From Maylandia zebra (Eukaryota > Chordata > Actinopteri > Cichliformes > Cichlidae), in assembly GCF_041146795.1 (NCBI RefSeq), contig NC_135172.1:36999623-37063622 (forward strand): DNA of 64,000 bases, given 5' to 3'. Position 1 is the stretch's first letter; each line of letters opens with the position of its first letter. Positions 1 through 11,905 of the stretch are shown piece after piece. The translations under genes and the position numbers were made by a program. The notes beneath the pieces were generated by a model, which did not search any database, was not told the origin of the DNA, and was given only the letters and a program-made list of their open reading frames with translations.

Positions 1-790
1 TACTAAAAGTATGAGCCACAACTTGTAAAAAAAAAATAAAAAAAATCAAATAAGTGAGGTACCCTTCTTTTTTTAAAAGTTTGAGTTCAGATCGGGGTCC
101 TTATTTAGAGGATCTGACCTCTTTGACACTCAAAGTTGTCAAAACAAGCGAAGGCCAGTTACTCGCATATCAGTCCAGGCTATGCAGTCACACTTTCCTG
201 TTGGCAAGCACAAGGTGAACCTTGTTTGCCGGCCATCCAACAGAAATCAATACGTCTTCATTTCAAGACAAAAATCGTCTGTCCAGTAAATGAAATGGCT
301 CTCCAGTCACAACCAGCAAAGCTGCTCTCTCTCTTCATAAGGTGCCTCTTTATTGTGTTGTTCCTTGTCCCCATGTTGGCAGCGTCTTAACGATCCCGCT
401 CACCTCCGCACTGAGTTTTAGCAACTGTAGCTGCAGTAGATCATAAAGTATGTACAAGTTTAACTGTTTCACTTCCTGGTGCCTGCCTCTGGCCACTATG
501 TATAAATGTAAAGTTGTCTATCTCTTGTATACTGCTGTCATTATTTTATTATTGTTTTATTAATATTATTTTCTGTTGTATTCGGTTATTCTTTTCGCTG
601 TTATGTGTATTTTTCTGTCATTCACTTGTGTCATTTTTGCTCTAAACTCTTTCTGGTTGTGCTGTGTATTTATTCATGCTACCCTTTGCCCCAGTTACCG
701 TTTGTACTCTGTGTTATTGTATAACCTTTGCTGAAAAGCTTTTTCAGAAGAGAAAAAAAAATGAATAAAGCTTGGCCAGAAGTGATTATG
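1..790 (+). other. Possible 3' UTR end of an upstream gene
   Basis: This stretch is AT-rich with no convincing coding exon. From about 480 onward it is T-rich and looks like a vertebrate 3' UTR. It ends in an AATAAA at 764-769, preceded by a short palindrome (CTGAAAAGCTTTTTCAG, about 730-746). If real, the coding part lies left of the window and the gene is on the plus strand. The 84-codon open frame at 136-390 has no recognisable domain. This is inference from composition and one poly(A) signal. Confidence 0.3.
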
Positions 791-3700
791 TAATGCTATA
801 CTTCACGTGGATATGCAAATGGTTAGAAAAAAACACTCATTTTCGATTGTGAAAGATTCAAAATGGGGGGAAAAAAAATAAAATGTTGTTGAATTTATAT
901 ACGTCTCTTTTGGATTTTTTTGGAGTTCTTATGAAATTTGACAGGAAATTATCCAGACAAGGAGAAATCCAACTAGCTGATTCACAGCACTCAGATGGTC
1001 ACTTCCCAGTCTGCCAGCTCGGTGTGGAACCACTTCAACACGTCATCACTTCATACTGTCGACTGGCAAACATTTACTGACTGTGGCACATCAGTACAGC
1101 AGGGCATCTGTTGGCTAACCCAGATCTCTGTCTGAATATTCATGTGATATATTTATACTGACAGGTACAAACTAAACATGACTGCGATGGAAACCAAAAA
1201 TATCACCTTTCAAAGTCACACCTGCTCCCAGAGAGTATTTTATTCAGCAGATCAAATATAACAATATAACAATAAAATCAAACTTATTGCTTTAATTAAT
1301 TTCATTTAAAGACCTGTTAGGAAATAAAGCTGACAAGGAATACAGTGTCAGTGCAATTACAGTTTGTATGCAACAACTAATAGGAGGTAACATTTAACCA
1401 AAACTAGGCAATAGTCTTGAAGAGATTTAGTAAAGCTATACCTAGAAATATCTTATGTTCTGCAACCTCAGTTCATTTTAAGCTTTTTAGCTCAGTGGTT
1501 TTGGTTTTAGGGACTAAATGTTTGAGGTTTTTGCCCATTTATTGGTCCCATTTACATGGAGGTTGCTGTTTTTACGTCATGTGTGCCACAGGAAAGACGA
1601 AACTTGCAAGTAGCTTTTGAGCACTATGGAGCATTTAGCGGCACTTTTGCCAAGAATTTACCACAAAAACAATCCTAAAAAGAGAATTGCAGGTAATATT
1701 GCAAAGAACACAGGTCAAATTGATGATGCTATTGTATATGTAAATAGGTACTGGTTAGCAAGTATGTGTCACCAGCACAGCCTTGCCTCACTTGATGGAT
1801 TGAACCAAAAGTCAGACTTTTTACAGATACTCAGCTGAAATTAATTTTCATACTGCACATTGTGTTTCATCAGAAAATCAAAGTTGAGGTTGTGATAAAT
1901 TCTGTTTCTGGTGTTGTCCAGAATTGCTCAATTCTTGTTTTAGTTGCAGAAATAAAGGGAGGAAAAAAAGTGTTTTAACGTGCAACAAGCCAAAACAAGT
2001 TACACAAGTCTCTTGGGAGAAAACTGCATCAAACTAAATGCTGACATCTCCGAGCAATCCTGCCGTTAATGAAACACAAGCTAATGGGAACAGCAGGCTG
2101 GCATGCTGAGTACATGCCACTGACACGGGTTACATAAGAGCCATAACAAAAAGGAGAACCTTTCAGATAGAGAGGTTTTGCAATGTGAAAGGAACACCCA
2201 AGTTGCTAGAGAATCTCAAGAGAGAGCAACTCTGGTCTGAAAAGGTCAACAAAGATGGGAGGGACCCCAACAAATATCTCATCAACATGTTTTCAGCCTC
2301 TAAGTAGTTCACATTGTGCAATTTATGACGCAGATTCGCTGCATCCACAGCACATAATGCTTCCATGTGAGTTTCACAAAAATGGAATAAGGATGTAGGC
2401 AGCTGACCACAGAGTGACCTCCTGTTTTCAGCAATTTGACACTGATGTGTTTTTATTTCAGCTATCCAAACCAACCACCAACCGACTCTAACAAGGTGAC
2501 ATTCCCGAGAAAACCGCAGTGCCTTGTAGTTCGCGCTCCATCCACCCCCAATTTCCTTCCTCTCCTCCCTCATCCCTGTCATCAATATCGCTTGCTCTTT
2601 TTCTCTTATCCCCTCCTTTTTTCCCCAGCACATCTTTGAGCTGTAAAAACTGCTTTGTATTGTGCAGAGGCTTGTGAAAACAAGCCAGGAGAGTAAAAGT
2701 AGGTCAGCGAGGAGGGATAGAAGAGAAGAGGGTGAGGAGTGAGAGAGACAAAGAGTGGGGTTATTCAGAGTGGAGGGAGACAAAGAGAAAGGGGGAAGGA
2801 ATAGAATAGAGTTACATCAAATTCCTCTACAGCATAAACTTGAGCAAACTACTCATAAAAAGCACTCTTGCTGCTGCCTGAGGCAGCAGGTCAGTAGCAC
2901 ACAAGTACACAAATGCACAGTTACACACTGGAGTCAAGTTTGCGTTTGCTCCAGCTGAAATTTATAGATATACATGTATAAAATGCACACACAGTGGAAA
3001 GCTCTGAGAGATTTATTATTACAGTTTATCCATTCTTTGACGTAATTGATGCATATATATTTTACTTCATTACATAACCATAGTTTGAGCAGGTGGATAT
3101 TTTTGTCTGCGAGATTCAATCTCCTAAGGAATTTATAAATATCCACCTTGATAAATGTCACTGCAACATTCCCACCGAGTCAGAACATCTGATAGTGACT
3201 CATGAGCTAGATACTCAGCTCTGATTTGAGTTGACCTCATTTCAAATTATAGTTTATTTTTACCTGACACAAACGCCACAGACTCACCTACCTGCCCCCC
3301 ATGTGTGCACAGTAGCAGTGGCTACATGACCCACGACAGAAACTTTGCTAAAATAAAATATGAAAGAAGTTAAAAGTTGTAGTGAGAGGTATATGTGCGT
3401 GTTTATGAAAGAGAGTGAGCAAGGGGGTGTTGGCCCTGCTCTGCCTGCAGTGATCAACAGCCCCGGCTGGTTATGTAACTCAGATGCTGCAGTATGTAGG
3501 TCAGCAGCGCAGGGAGAGGCAGCGATCGGGTAAGGAAGATGAAGCTGAAGAGTGTGTATTTCAGCTTCCGCGTTGGTATGTGTGGATCTGAATCCTTTCT
3601 TTAAACCCTTTTCCACATAAAGAGAATGTGCAAATTTTTAAATGATGCCAAGCTGGTATCCAATACAATCAGAATCAAAAAAATCTTCTTAAAGAGCTGA

Positions 3701-5360
3701 AATTTACAAGCCAAGAGGATGAAAGAAGCTTGCTGCTGCGTTGCAGTGAAGACAAATGTACCTACCTTCAAGTCCTCATAAACGTTGAATAGCAAAAGTT
3801 TGAATGTTCTAATGCCTATAAAAAGATTTAAGCATGTCAAATTGAAAAAAAAAAAAGAAAAATAGCACCATTATGAGCTAAAAGCCCCCCAAAAAGTCTT
3901 GATTTGATTGCAATTGGTTAGATTTTGTTTTTCTACAAAAACAATCAGACATTAGCTCGGTTCACAGAAGAGAGATTGTTGAAGAAACTCTGGAATTCAG
4001 CTAATCAATTATTAAACTCTTTGAAGCATGACTAGACATGGTGGCTAGGAGAGTCTCAAGTTCCTTCTCTGAGCATTGTTAGAGCTATTAAAATCCCGTG
4101 CCTTTTCCTGTTATGATTACTCTAATGATCTGAATTCAGATTTGGGGTCGTGATTAGCTGCTGAGAGTGAATTTGCAACTTGAAAGTTACACCTTCAAAG
4201 TATTAAATTAAATCAACATAAAAGTGTGATATCAACAAAATGTAGCATATTTTATTTGCAACACAACAAATGGGGCTTAGAGTTGGTGCATGCCTGCAGG
4301 AAGCCAGAGAGAGAAAAAGGGAGAAAAATGACTCCTCTGTTGAACATGCTTGGTTGGCTGCCATTCAGGACAGAGTTATGTTGCTTGCCATGACCCATTC
4401 AGTCTCTGCTGCCTCTGACCGCCAGAGCACTGTAAAATAGGTCACTCAATGTATGTGTGTCTAATCCTACAGATGTGTGTAGAACAATGATTTGAGGACT
4501 GCCAACTTCAGTGACACACTTTAGCACACACATAGACACACATCTGTATACACAGCATTTACATCATAGCCTTAAAATAGGACACAAGAAAGTTGTGCAC
4601 TTCTGAAATGAAAGTAGGCCACAGGGAAGAACTGTGTGCGTGTTGGTATGCGCATGTGTGAGAGATGAATCAGCTCCATGTTATGCAATGCTAAACCATG
4701 TATTACCATATCTTGTGCCCTTGTGCTACAGGAAGAAGGCTGTAGGCGTGTTTGTCCAAACGGAGGGTACAGAGAGTCGTACCCTTTCACTCTGACTTCA
4801 GCGATGCATCATGTGCCCGTTGAATTTAATGGGCTGTAATTTTGTTTTCCTAAAGCTTAATTCAGTTTTGCTCTTCGATGTTGAATTGTGGTCATGATCC
4901 CCGGTGGAGCCAAGGTGAAGCCAGGGGTGGCCATGGCTACCACTGACTAACAGCCACGCCAAACAATCAACAGTGAAACCCATTACACTGCCAGCTCACT
5001 GAGATTTCAGGAACACTGTGTTGTCTTTAAAAAGAAACTTGGCAAGGGCATTAAATTTCAAGTATGTAGAGCAGAGGTTCACGTCTTTTTTCCGTATTTG
5101 TTTCCATGCTACCCCCTGCTTACGCAGATCACAAGATCTGGAAGATATAACTAATGCTACAACTCAACTAGATACCTCCATCTTTTCCATTTGTCTTTCT
5201 TTTTCCATGAATGCCAGGTGTCACCATGATCTGTGCATTATTTAATGCTACAATCATATAAACTGTGTAACACTGTGAAATTTGTCCCCATCCTACAGCC
5301 AGCTTTGAACTTCTCTCACTGTCCGATGTAGTATGGTAGTTTCATTTCTTTCCCTACACA
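791..5360. other. Intergenic DNA, no gene recognised
   Basis: I see no splice-consistent coding exon here. The longest open frame (206 codons, minus strand, 2163-2783) is low in recognisable sequence and overlaps purine-rich tracts. GA-rich DNA lies at about 2690-2800 and short A tracts are scattered. Confidence 0.4.
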
Positions 5361-5364
5361 AATA

Positions 5365-5560
5365 TCCACCCATTTATTCCTTAAACTGCTTATGCATTTC
5401 AGCGGGGGCTTCAGGCTATCCAGCTGTCACACAGTGAAAGACAAGGTTACATCCTGGACAGCCCTGCAGTCTGTTTTCGAGTTAATTGTAAGACATACAA
5501 ACATTTGTGCTCACGTTCAAACCACGGCCAATTTCAAATCACCAAACATTCAACAATTCC
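5365..5560 (-). repeat. SINE/LINE-3'-type dispersed repeat, inverted copy
   Basis: Reverse-complemented, this stretch resembles the copy at 58270-58570. Both have a 'ggtgatt...' block followed by GTGAGTGTGAATGG-like and TGTTTGTCT-like segments, then a GGACTGG-like block. The family, as I recall it, is very common in teleost genomes (a tRNA-headed or L2-tail-related repeat). The copy is degenerate and has no coding capacity. Confidence 0.5.
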
Positions 5561-8139
5561 ACATTTTGTTAATCAGTTCAGCTTTTCACAAAAAGATTGT
5601 CGTGGTAATGGTTTACTCCAACAGGGCACTCATGCCCGGTAACAGGAAGTGACCACAAATCATTTGGTCACCAATGATTTGTCATGCAGAAAAACTGTAA
5701 TGAATCATCTGTTTATGTTTAACCTCAGCGTAAGTAATGATCTCATCCTGGCCACCACTATAAAACTGGCTTGGTTCTGCCACTTGTCACAATCCAATTG
5801 CAGAAAGGTTTTCCAGAGTTGAGAGCATGGGAAATATCCCCAACACTGTTTCTAAGCTCTTAGCTTTTATTTGATCAAAATCTCAGAAATATACTCTTCA
5901 CGCTCTTTAACCTTTCGTTATTCAGCAGATCTGCACAGTAAAAGATTCACATTACCTAAGAGAGAAACAGCTCCTGATTCAGTCTAGACATGTTGGCTTC
6001 CCACCTAGCTGTTGGAGAGCTCTGACTCAGCCATTATGCATGTCTCTTTCCTGTTTCCACATTAAAAAAAGATTCATATTTGTAAGATGTGTGTAGACAA
6101 TTCAAATATTTTACTGACATCAAAGGAACTCTAATGGTCCACAAACACGTTGGTTCGAGTCCATAGCTTTAAATCAGAGCTGTTACAGTGCTCCATAAAT
6201 ATTTTAACTGGAACATCGCTGATCAATAAAGTTAATTAAACACAGAAGAGGAGGCTACCTGCATTTTCAAAGTTTTCTAGTAACAATTTGCAGGATGGCA
6301 ATAAGGGCTTATATATTGATTGTAATTAAAACTGGCTCAATACTGATGGGACGTTTAACAGTTTAATATCCCGCAGTGCACCAAGGTGTGTAAGTTTTAT
6401 CTTTTTATCTTTTTTTAATGACCAGTGAAAAACCAAACTTTTACACTCTTTATTAGTCTGATTTTCTACTTAAACCTTAAACTTTCATTTTGAAACAAGC
6501 CCACGTGTTTCCTGCTGGTCAAATAGCCGGCGTGTGGATGCATCCAGCTAATTGTTAGCCAGGTTTGCGCACCATGATTAAGATACTCTGGAATGTGATG
6601 TTCATCTCCAACGTTCTGGTTTACTGATTCTTGTGTAATATTTACTGAAGCACATCACAAAATACATAGTTTAGCCATGAGTGTGAGCAAACAGTATAGA
6701 TGGGGGAAGTAAAACTCACAGGTCCACGTACAGTGACAAATGGTTCTTGGTACACATCCCTTCTAAATCAATAGAAATAGGATCTAAGGAGGACAAAGTT
6801 ACAGCTTAAATTCAAGTTATGCTCACGAGAGCAGGTTTATTTAATAAAGGGAGTATTTTCCACTGATGTGCATGGCAAAGAAGCTATATAGTGATATAGA
6901 AAAAGTGATTTTTTTCAGATTATTTGGAAGATATCCAGTTGATTTGCTTCAACGTGCTAATTTTCAGATTTATTTGAGAGTACCTTTCCACTCAAAATGA
7001 CTATATCGTATCCCCCATTGCTTTAGAGATTTAATCAAGGTTAGGACAGAAAGGAAAAATAATAACAGACATTCATGGATGCATGAAAGTATTCAAAATC
7101 ATGCAGCTGCAAGACTGAAAGAGATTGTAAGCCCTTTGGCACAGCATTTTATATTTCTGCATAAATTCATAAGAGATTTTTAAGCTGATAAAGGGAGCAG
7201 AAGGTAACTGAAAACTCCATTATTTGGCATTTCTGTATTGAGGAAATATTAAAAAGCATGCAGACCTCTATGATTAAAAGTTCATTTGATGATAAATTGG
7301 AGTCAGGGGGTTTCCCGTTATTGACTGACTCAGGTTTAAGTCTTTTTATTTAAGGAATGGTGAACTATCAAAGCATGATCTTTGCAAAGCAAATAAAAGG
7401 AATCACTAGAAGTTTTAAAAAGAGACTACTAATGCACTAATGAATGATGCCACCGTGGGTGAGCGTTTTCCTTTTCGCTATCTCAGCTTTTTGAAACCAG
7501 ATGTCAAAAGAATGGATCTGGCTGTGAAGCCGAGGAAGACTACAGGCCTGTAGCAGTAGTGGGTTGTCAGTCACAAAGCAGGCTTTCTGGACACTAATAA
7601 ACTTCAAAATGTTCATGTTGTTTTCAGTATGGCTTGAATTCAGCAAGAACATAATCTTCAGGAAAGTGTTTAGTGAGAGCAAGAGAAAGGAGCCAAGGGC
7701 TGTTGTACAACTGTTGTGGACTTATTTTTGCAGCCCAGTGCATTTCTAATGGCCTTCTTCAGGCCATTAGAAATAATTCAGTCAGTAATTGAATACATTG
7801 ATAATTCAATATACAATCAGATAAAGTGAAAGAGATGAAAAGATTAAAGAGTTTTGTCATCCTCACACAAAGGCAAGATGTGCAACGACTTCAGAAGTCA
7901 TGAAGGAGCCCAGGGCAGCTTTGAAGAAGCTAAAGGCCTCTTTTATATAGGCTATTATCAATCATCAGTCCACCATCAGAATGATGCTTAATGATGGTGT
8001 AACCTCAGTTTTTACACTTTACTGAATAAACAGATGAGACAAAATTGGCTTTTTGTTTTAAATACAAGACATTACGTTTGCAGTAAAGCGTTATAACACT
8101 ATCAAGCACTATCCACGTGCACCAAGACAGCAACACTTA

Positions 8140-8140
<1 letters not shown>
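5561..8140. other. Intergenic DNA, no gene recognised
   Basis: AT-rich sequence without a supported exon. The only local structure noted is a hairpin at 7742-7774, listed separately. Confidence 0.4.
7742..7774. repeat. Perfect 14-bp hairpin
   Basis: ATTTCTAATGGCCT is followed after a 5-nt loop by its exact reverse complement AGGCCATTAGAAAT. Stems this short are not diagnostic. It may be a remnant of a palindromic insertion or simple hairpin-forming DNA. Confidence 0.5.

Positions 8141-8142
<2 letters not shown>

Positions 8143-8217
<75 letters not shown>
8143..8217. repeat. (CA)n microsatellite
   Basis: About 37 uninterrupted CA dinucleotides. This is the longest simple repeat in the window and probably length-polymorphic. 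Confidence 0.97.
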
Positions 8218-8218
<1 letters not shown>

Positions 8219-11200
8219 ACTGTCAAGTAGAAGTCTTGATTTCACTCCACTAAATGTCTTTGATTTAGTTCATTGCAGTTCATTGCAGTAAACCATCAAA
8301 GATCACAGATTTGAAACGGTTAGTTTGGGGAAATGCCTCCAAGACAACAAAACAGAGGCAACAAAGGAACCAGAGACACAAAATTGAGTTATTACCAAAA
8401 ATAATAAAATCTATTGTCCCTGTGTAAAAACAAAGGGAGACATAGACAATCAAAAAAAATTTGATAAAATCAAAAGCTGAACAAAAGAAACTCAAATACA
8501 ATCATGACAGAAACATTGGTACACAGGGAGTCACATCAGCCACCAAAAGAAAAGGTTCACATATGTTTGACCCTTTTGTATATGCAATATTGCATCTTTT
8601 CTTCTATAAAATAATCACTGAAAATATTATTTTTTCTTCATTTGTTCAAACGGGTTCTCTTAATGCACTTTTTGCACTTCTGATGATGTTTTAGGTCATG
8701 TCCATACATTGTGTTTGTTTTCTTTTGTTTTTGTGAGCTCTTCTACATTTCTGCAGTGTTTGCAAAAAAACTCACAATACAGTGCACAAAGCTGGCGATG
8801 TGTTATTTAACCACATAAATGCCCAGTCAGCATTCTCCTCACAGTCAAACTTTAATGGCGCTCCAGCAGCCCGACAGACTACAAACAACATGTTGGAGCT
8901 GGAATCAGTGAGGTAACCTGCAGTCATTTGTAGTTGGTTATTAAGGGATTAACCCCTTTGGATTAGTCTCAGCTATGTTTCCCATCTGTCCACCGTTACA
9001 GCACAGACCTGCTGATGCACGAGCTCTGCAGGACGCACGCTAAGACACTAGCAAAGCACATACACGCAGGAGAACACAACAAAAGACATATTAGAAATAT
9101 GTCTCCATGAGCATGTGAGCAAATCTTTTCCAACTGACCTACTGTACTGTAAATCTACAATATGTGTGATCATACATGCACGGGCACGCACACACACTGA
9201 ACACATTTGCTCACGTCACATGCATGCATTCTGCAGACACGCTTATGAAAAATACATGCACACACTAATCTGTGATTAGCTGAGTGAACAGGAGACATGC
9301 AACTCATGTACACGAGAAGGTGGAATCAGTGGCGTGTGGCTTTGAACACAGCTGTCTCTGTTTAGATTAAATGTATAAGTATGTGACTGTGCTTGTGAGA
9401 AACTGTGCATAACTTTTCGTCTTAATGGGATTGTTGTTTAATTTAATTTATATTATTTAGCTGAAGAAAATCTAAAAGTTGAATATGAAGACCTGGGATT
9501 TACTACAGAAAACAGTGAGGTTATACATGTAGATATTTTCTGTGGCTTAGTTCGAAAAAGCCATTAAAGAAAACACTTTAGGTTATAGTGGATTTAAATG
9601 AATAATAGCTTTTCAGTTATGTGAGACCCCAACCGGAACAATTGCCTTACATGCATGTCTCTGTCACACTTTGTGTATTGTAGTTATTACCTAACTTAAT
9701 AAATTACCCAATTCATTAACTTAAGCCAAAGGCTCATTAAACCAGATTAGTTTTGCTAGAGTCAGCAGCATCGTATGGGGATTTAAATAACTTTTTAAAC
9801 ATATAATGCATAAAAAATCATTTGTGCCATTTTAATAAAAAAATCTATTCATATTTTCATAATGTTTTAAAATATGTAACCAACCAGTAAGTGTCTTTAA
9901 AAACCCAACAAACAAAGCTGCTAATTAATGACTAATTTAATTTAATTTATTTATTTATTTTTGTAGATGACAACTTCTAACATGCATTCTGCTAGATACA
10001 CACCAAAAAACGTCCAGGTAAAACATTTCGTTCTTAAAATAACAAATTTACAGCATTAGGCACAATTTAGAGTTGAATGCTGAATGCTTTTCATTCAAGC
10101 AACCATATTTGTTCTGTATTGTGACCCAGCAGGACTAATCTGAACTGACATGAAATAATATCCACTCACATGAAGCCACTTTACTATTAGTCACCCTGTC
10201 AGCTGATTCCACAATATCTGCAGAGTAAGTTCAGATGAGGAAAATGGCCTGAAGTGACCTGTAAAAAACGGACGTCATAAACAATCAATCAGTCTGAGGC
10301 GTCAGGGGCAGCGGAGGACAACAAGAAACCAAAAACCACAAGTGGGAAGAGAAAACGGCTCTGCCCTCAAGGGCCATGCCACTGATTATTTCAGTTCATC
10401 TTATTATTCTGCTGCTGCATATATAAAAAGAAAAGGCAGTCTTTTAACATGTTGATACAATTTATACTGTTTTTTTCATAGATAAAAGAAAGAGTGTAAG
10501 GGAGGAAAAAATTTAATCTAAAGTATTGTTAAGCTTGATAATCAGAGGAGGGGAATATATTTGATTCACAAACACCTCAGTAACTCTGAGCTTGATGCTA
10601 CTGACAGTTTAAAATATGGAAATCCAACATCAGAGCTGTAGTCACAGGCAGCAGAACTGGCCAGACAGGTCACAACCTCCCACACATCTGTCAGTGTGAA
10701 CTCTGACCTCCCACACTGCCTCATCAGAGTAAAGGGTGCAGAAGCAGAAGAATGGCCTGCTTGACTAGACTTTCCTCATGTGTTCCTGCTGCTCTTTGGT
10801 TGTGGTTTTTGGACTTTTTTATTTTATTTTTATTTTTATTCTCATTTCAACTCAGTTTCCTATGAAACACTTTAAGCGAACACGTTTGATATTGCATCAA
10901 ATGTAGGCAATGGCCAAGAAGTGTTTAACTAAAGGGTGAACCAGTTGTTTGCTTTTGAAAGGCGCCAAGCAACGCCTCAAAAGCAGTCTTTGTGACTATC
11001 GCCACCTAGTGGCCGCCTACAACACATCATTTATCCAGCAGGGTTACACTGTAAAAAACAAGCCTGTCTTCTAGAGCGCTAACCGACTTCCTTTGTCTCA
11101 AAAACAGTAACTTTCCCCCAGTTTAAACACATTTTAAGGTAGTTACATTTTTAACAGCCTCTCTGGTTAAAAAAACCCACGAGGGGACATGCATTTAAAG

Positions 11201-11240
11201 GGCCACTCTAATGTTTTCCTTGTGTTGTAGGCTTCTAGCA
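8218..11240. other. Intergenic DNA, no gene recognised
   Basis: AT-rich sequence with short TTTA and TTTTA runs near 9940-9960 and 10815-10840. No splice-consistent exon or known family was recognised. Confidence 0.4.
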
Positions 11241-11892
11241 TATATACACTTCACAGTCACTTTATGTACACCTGCTCAAACGCTTGTTAATGCAAATATG
11301 TAATTAATCAATCCCATGGCAGTATCGTTTAGGCATGTAGACAAGCTCAAGATGATGTGCTGAAGTTCAAACTGAGCATCATAATTGCAGAAAAGGGTGA
11401 TTTAAGTCTTGATGTCTTTGAGTCTTGATTTTTGCTGCAACAGCCCGATGGAAGGCCAGAATGTGCTGTGAACAACTTGAAAACATGGCTCTTTCCTACC
11501 TTTTGCCATTGGTTTTGGCCAGTGGTGGTGGTTTAATGGTGTGGACAATATTTTCTTGGCACACTTCTCGCCTCTTTGTTCAGTTGCACATCGTTTAAAT
11601 GCCACAGCCTAGCTGAGTATTACTGCTGACGATATCTATCTCTTTTTGATCACAGTGTGCCTATCCACACGTGGCTCCTGTGAGCTGGATAATGTGCCAC
11701 ATCATGAAGCTCCAACTGATCATCTCCAACTGATTTCTTGAAGATGACTATTAGTTCATGGCCTCCACAGTCACCAGATCTCAATCCAATATAACACCTG
11801 TGAGAAGCGGTGAAACGGGAAATCTACAGTAACTGCGTGACGTCGTCATTTCAATATGGACCAAATTCTCTCTGCCGTGAATAAAGTCTGAT

Positions 11893-11905
11893 ACGAGTGT
11901 ATCAT
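11893..11905. repeat. Left target-site duplication of the RTE-type LINE
   Basis: ACGAGTGTATCAT here is repeated exactly at 13515-13527, immediately after the GGAT-rich tail of the LINE. It is a 13-bp perfect duplication flanking the insertion. Confidence 0.9.

Noticed and set aside
2163-2783. 206-codon minus-strand open frame
   Set aside because: No recognisable domain and no convincing splice context. It runs across purine-rich simple sequence, so it is most likely chance.
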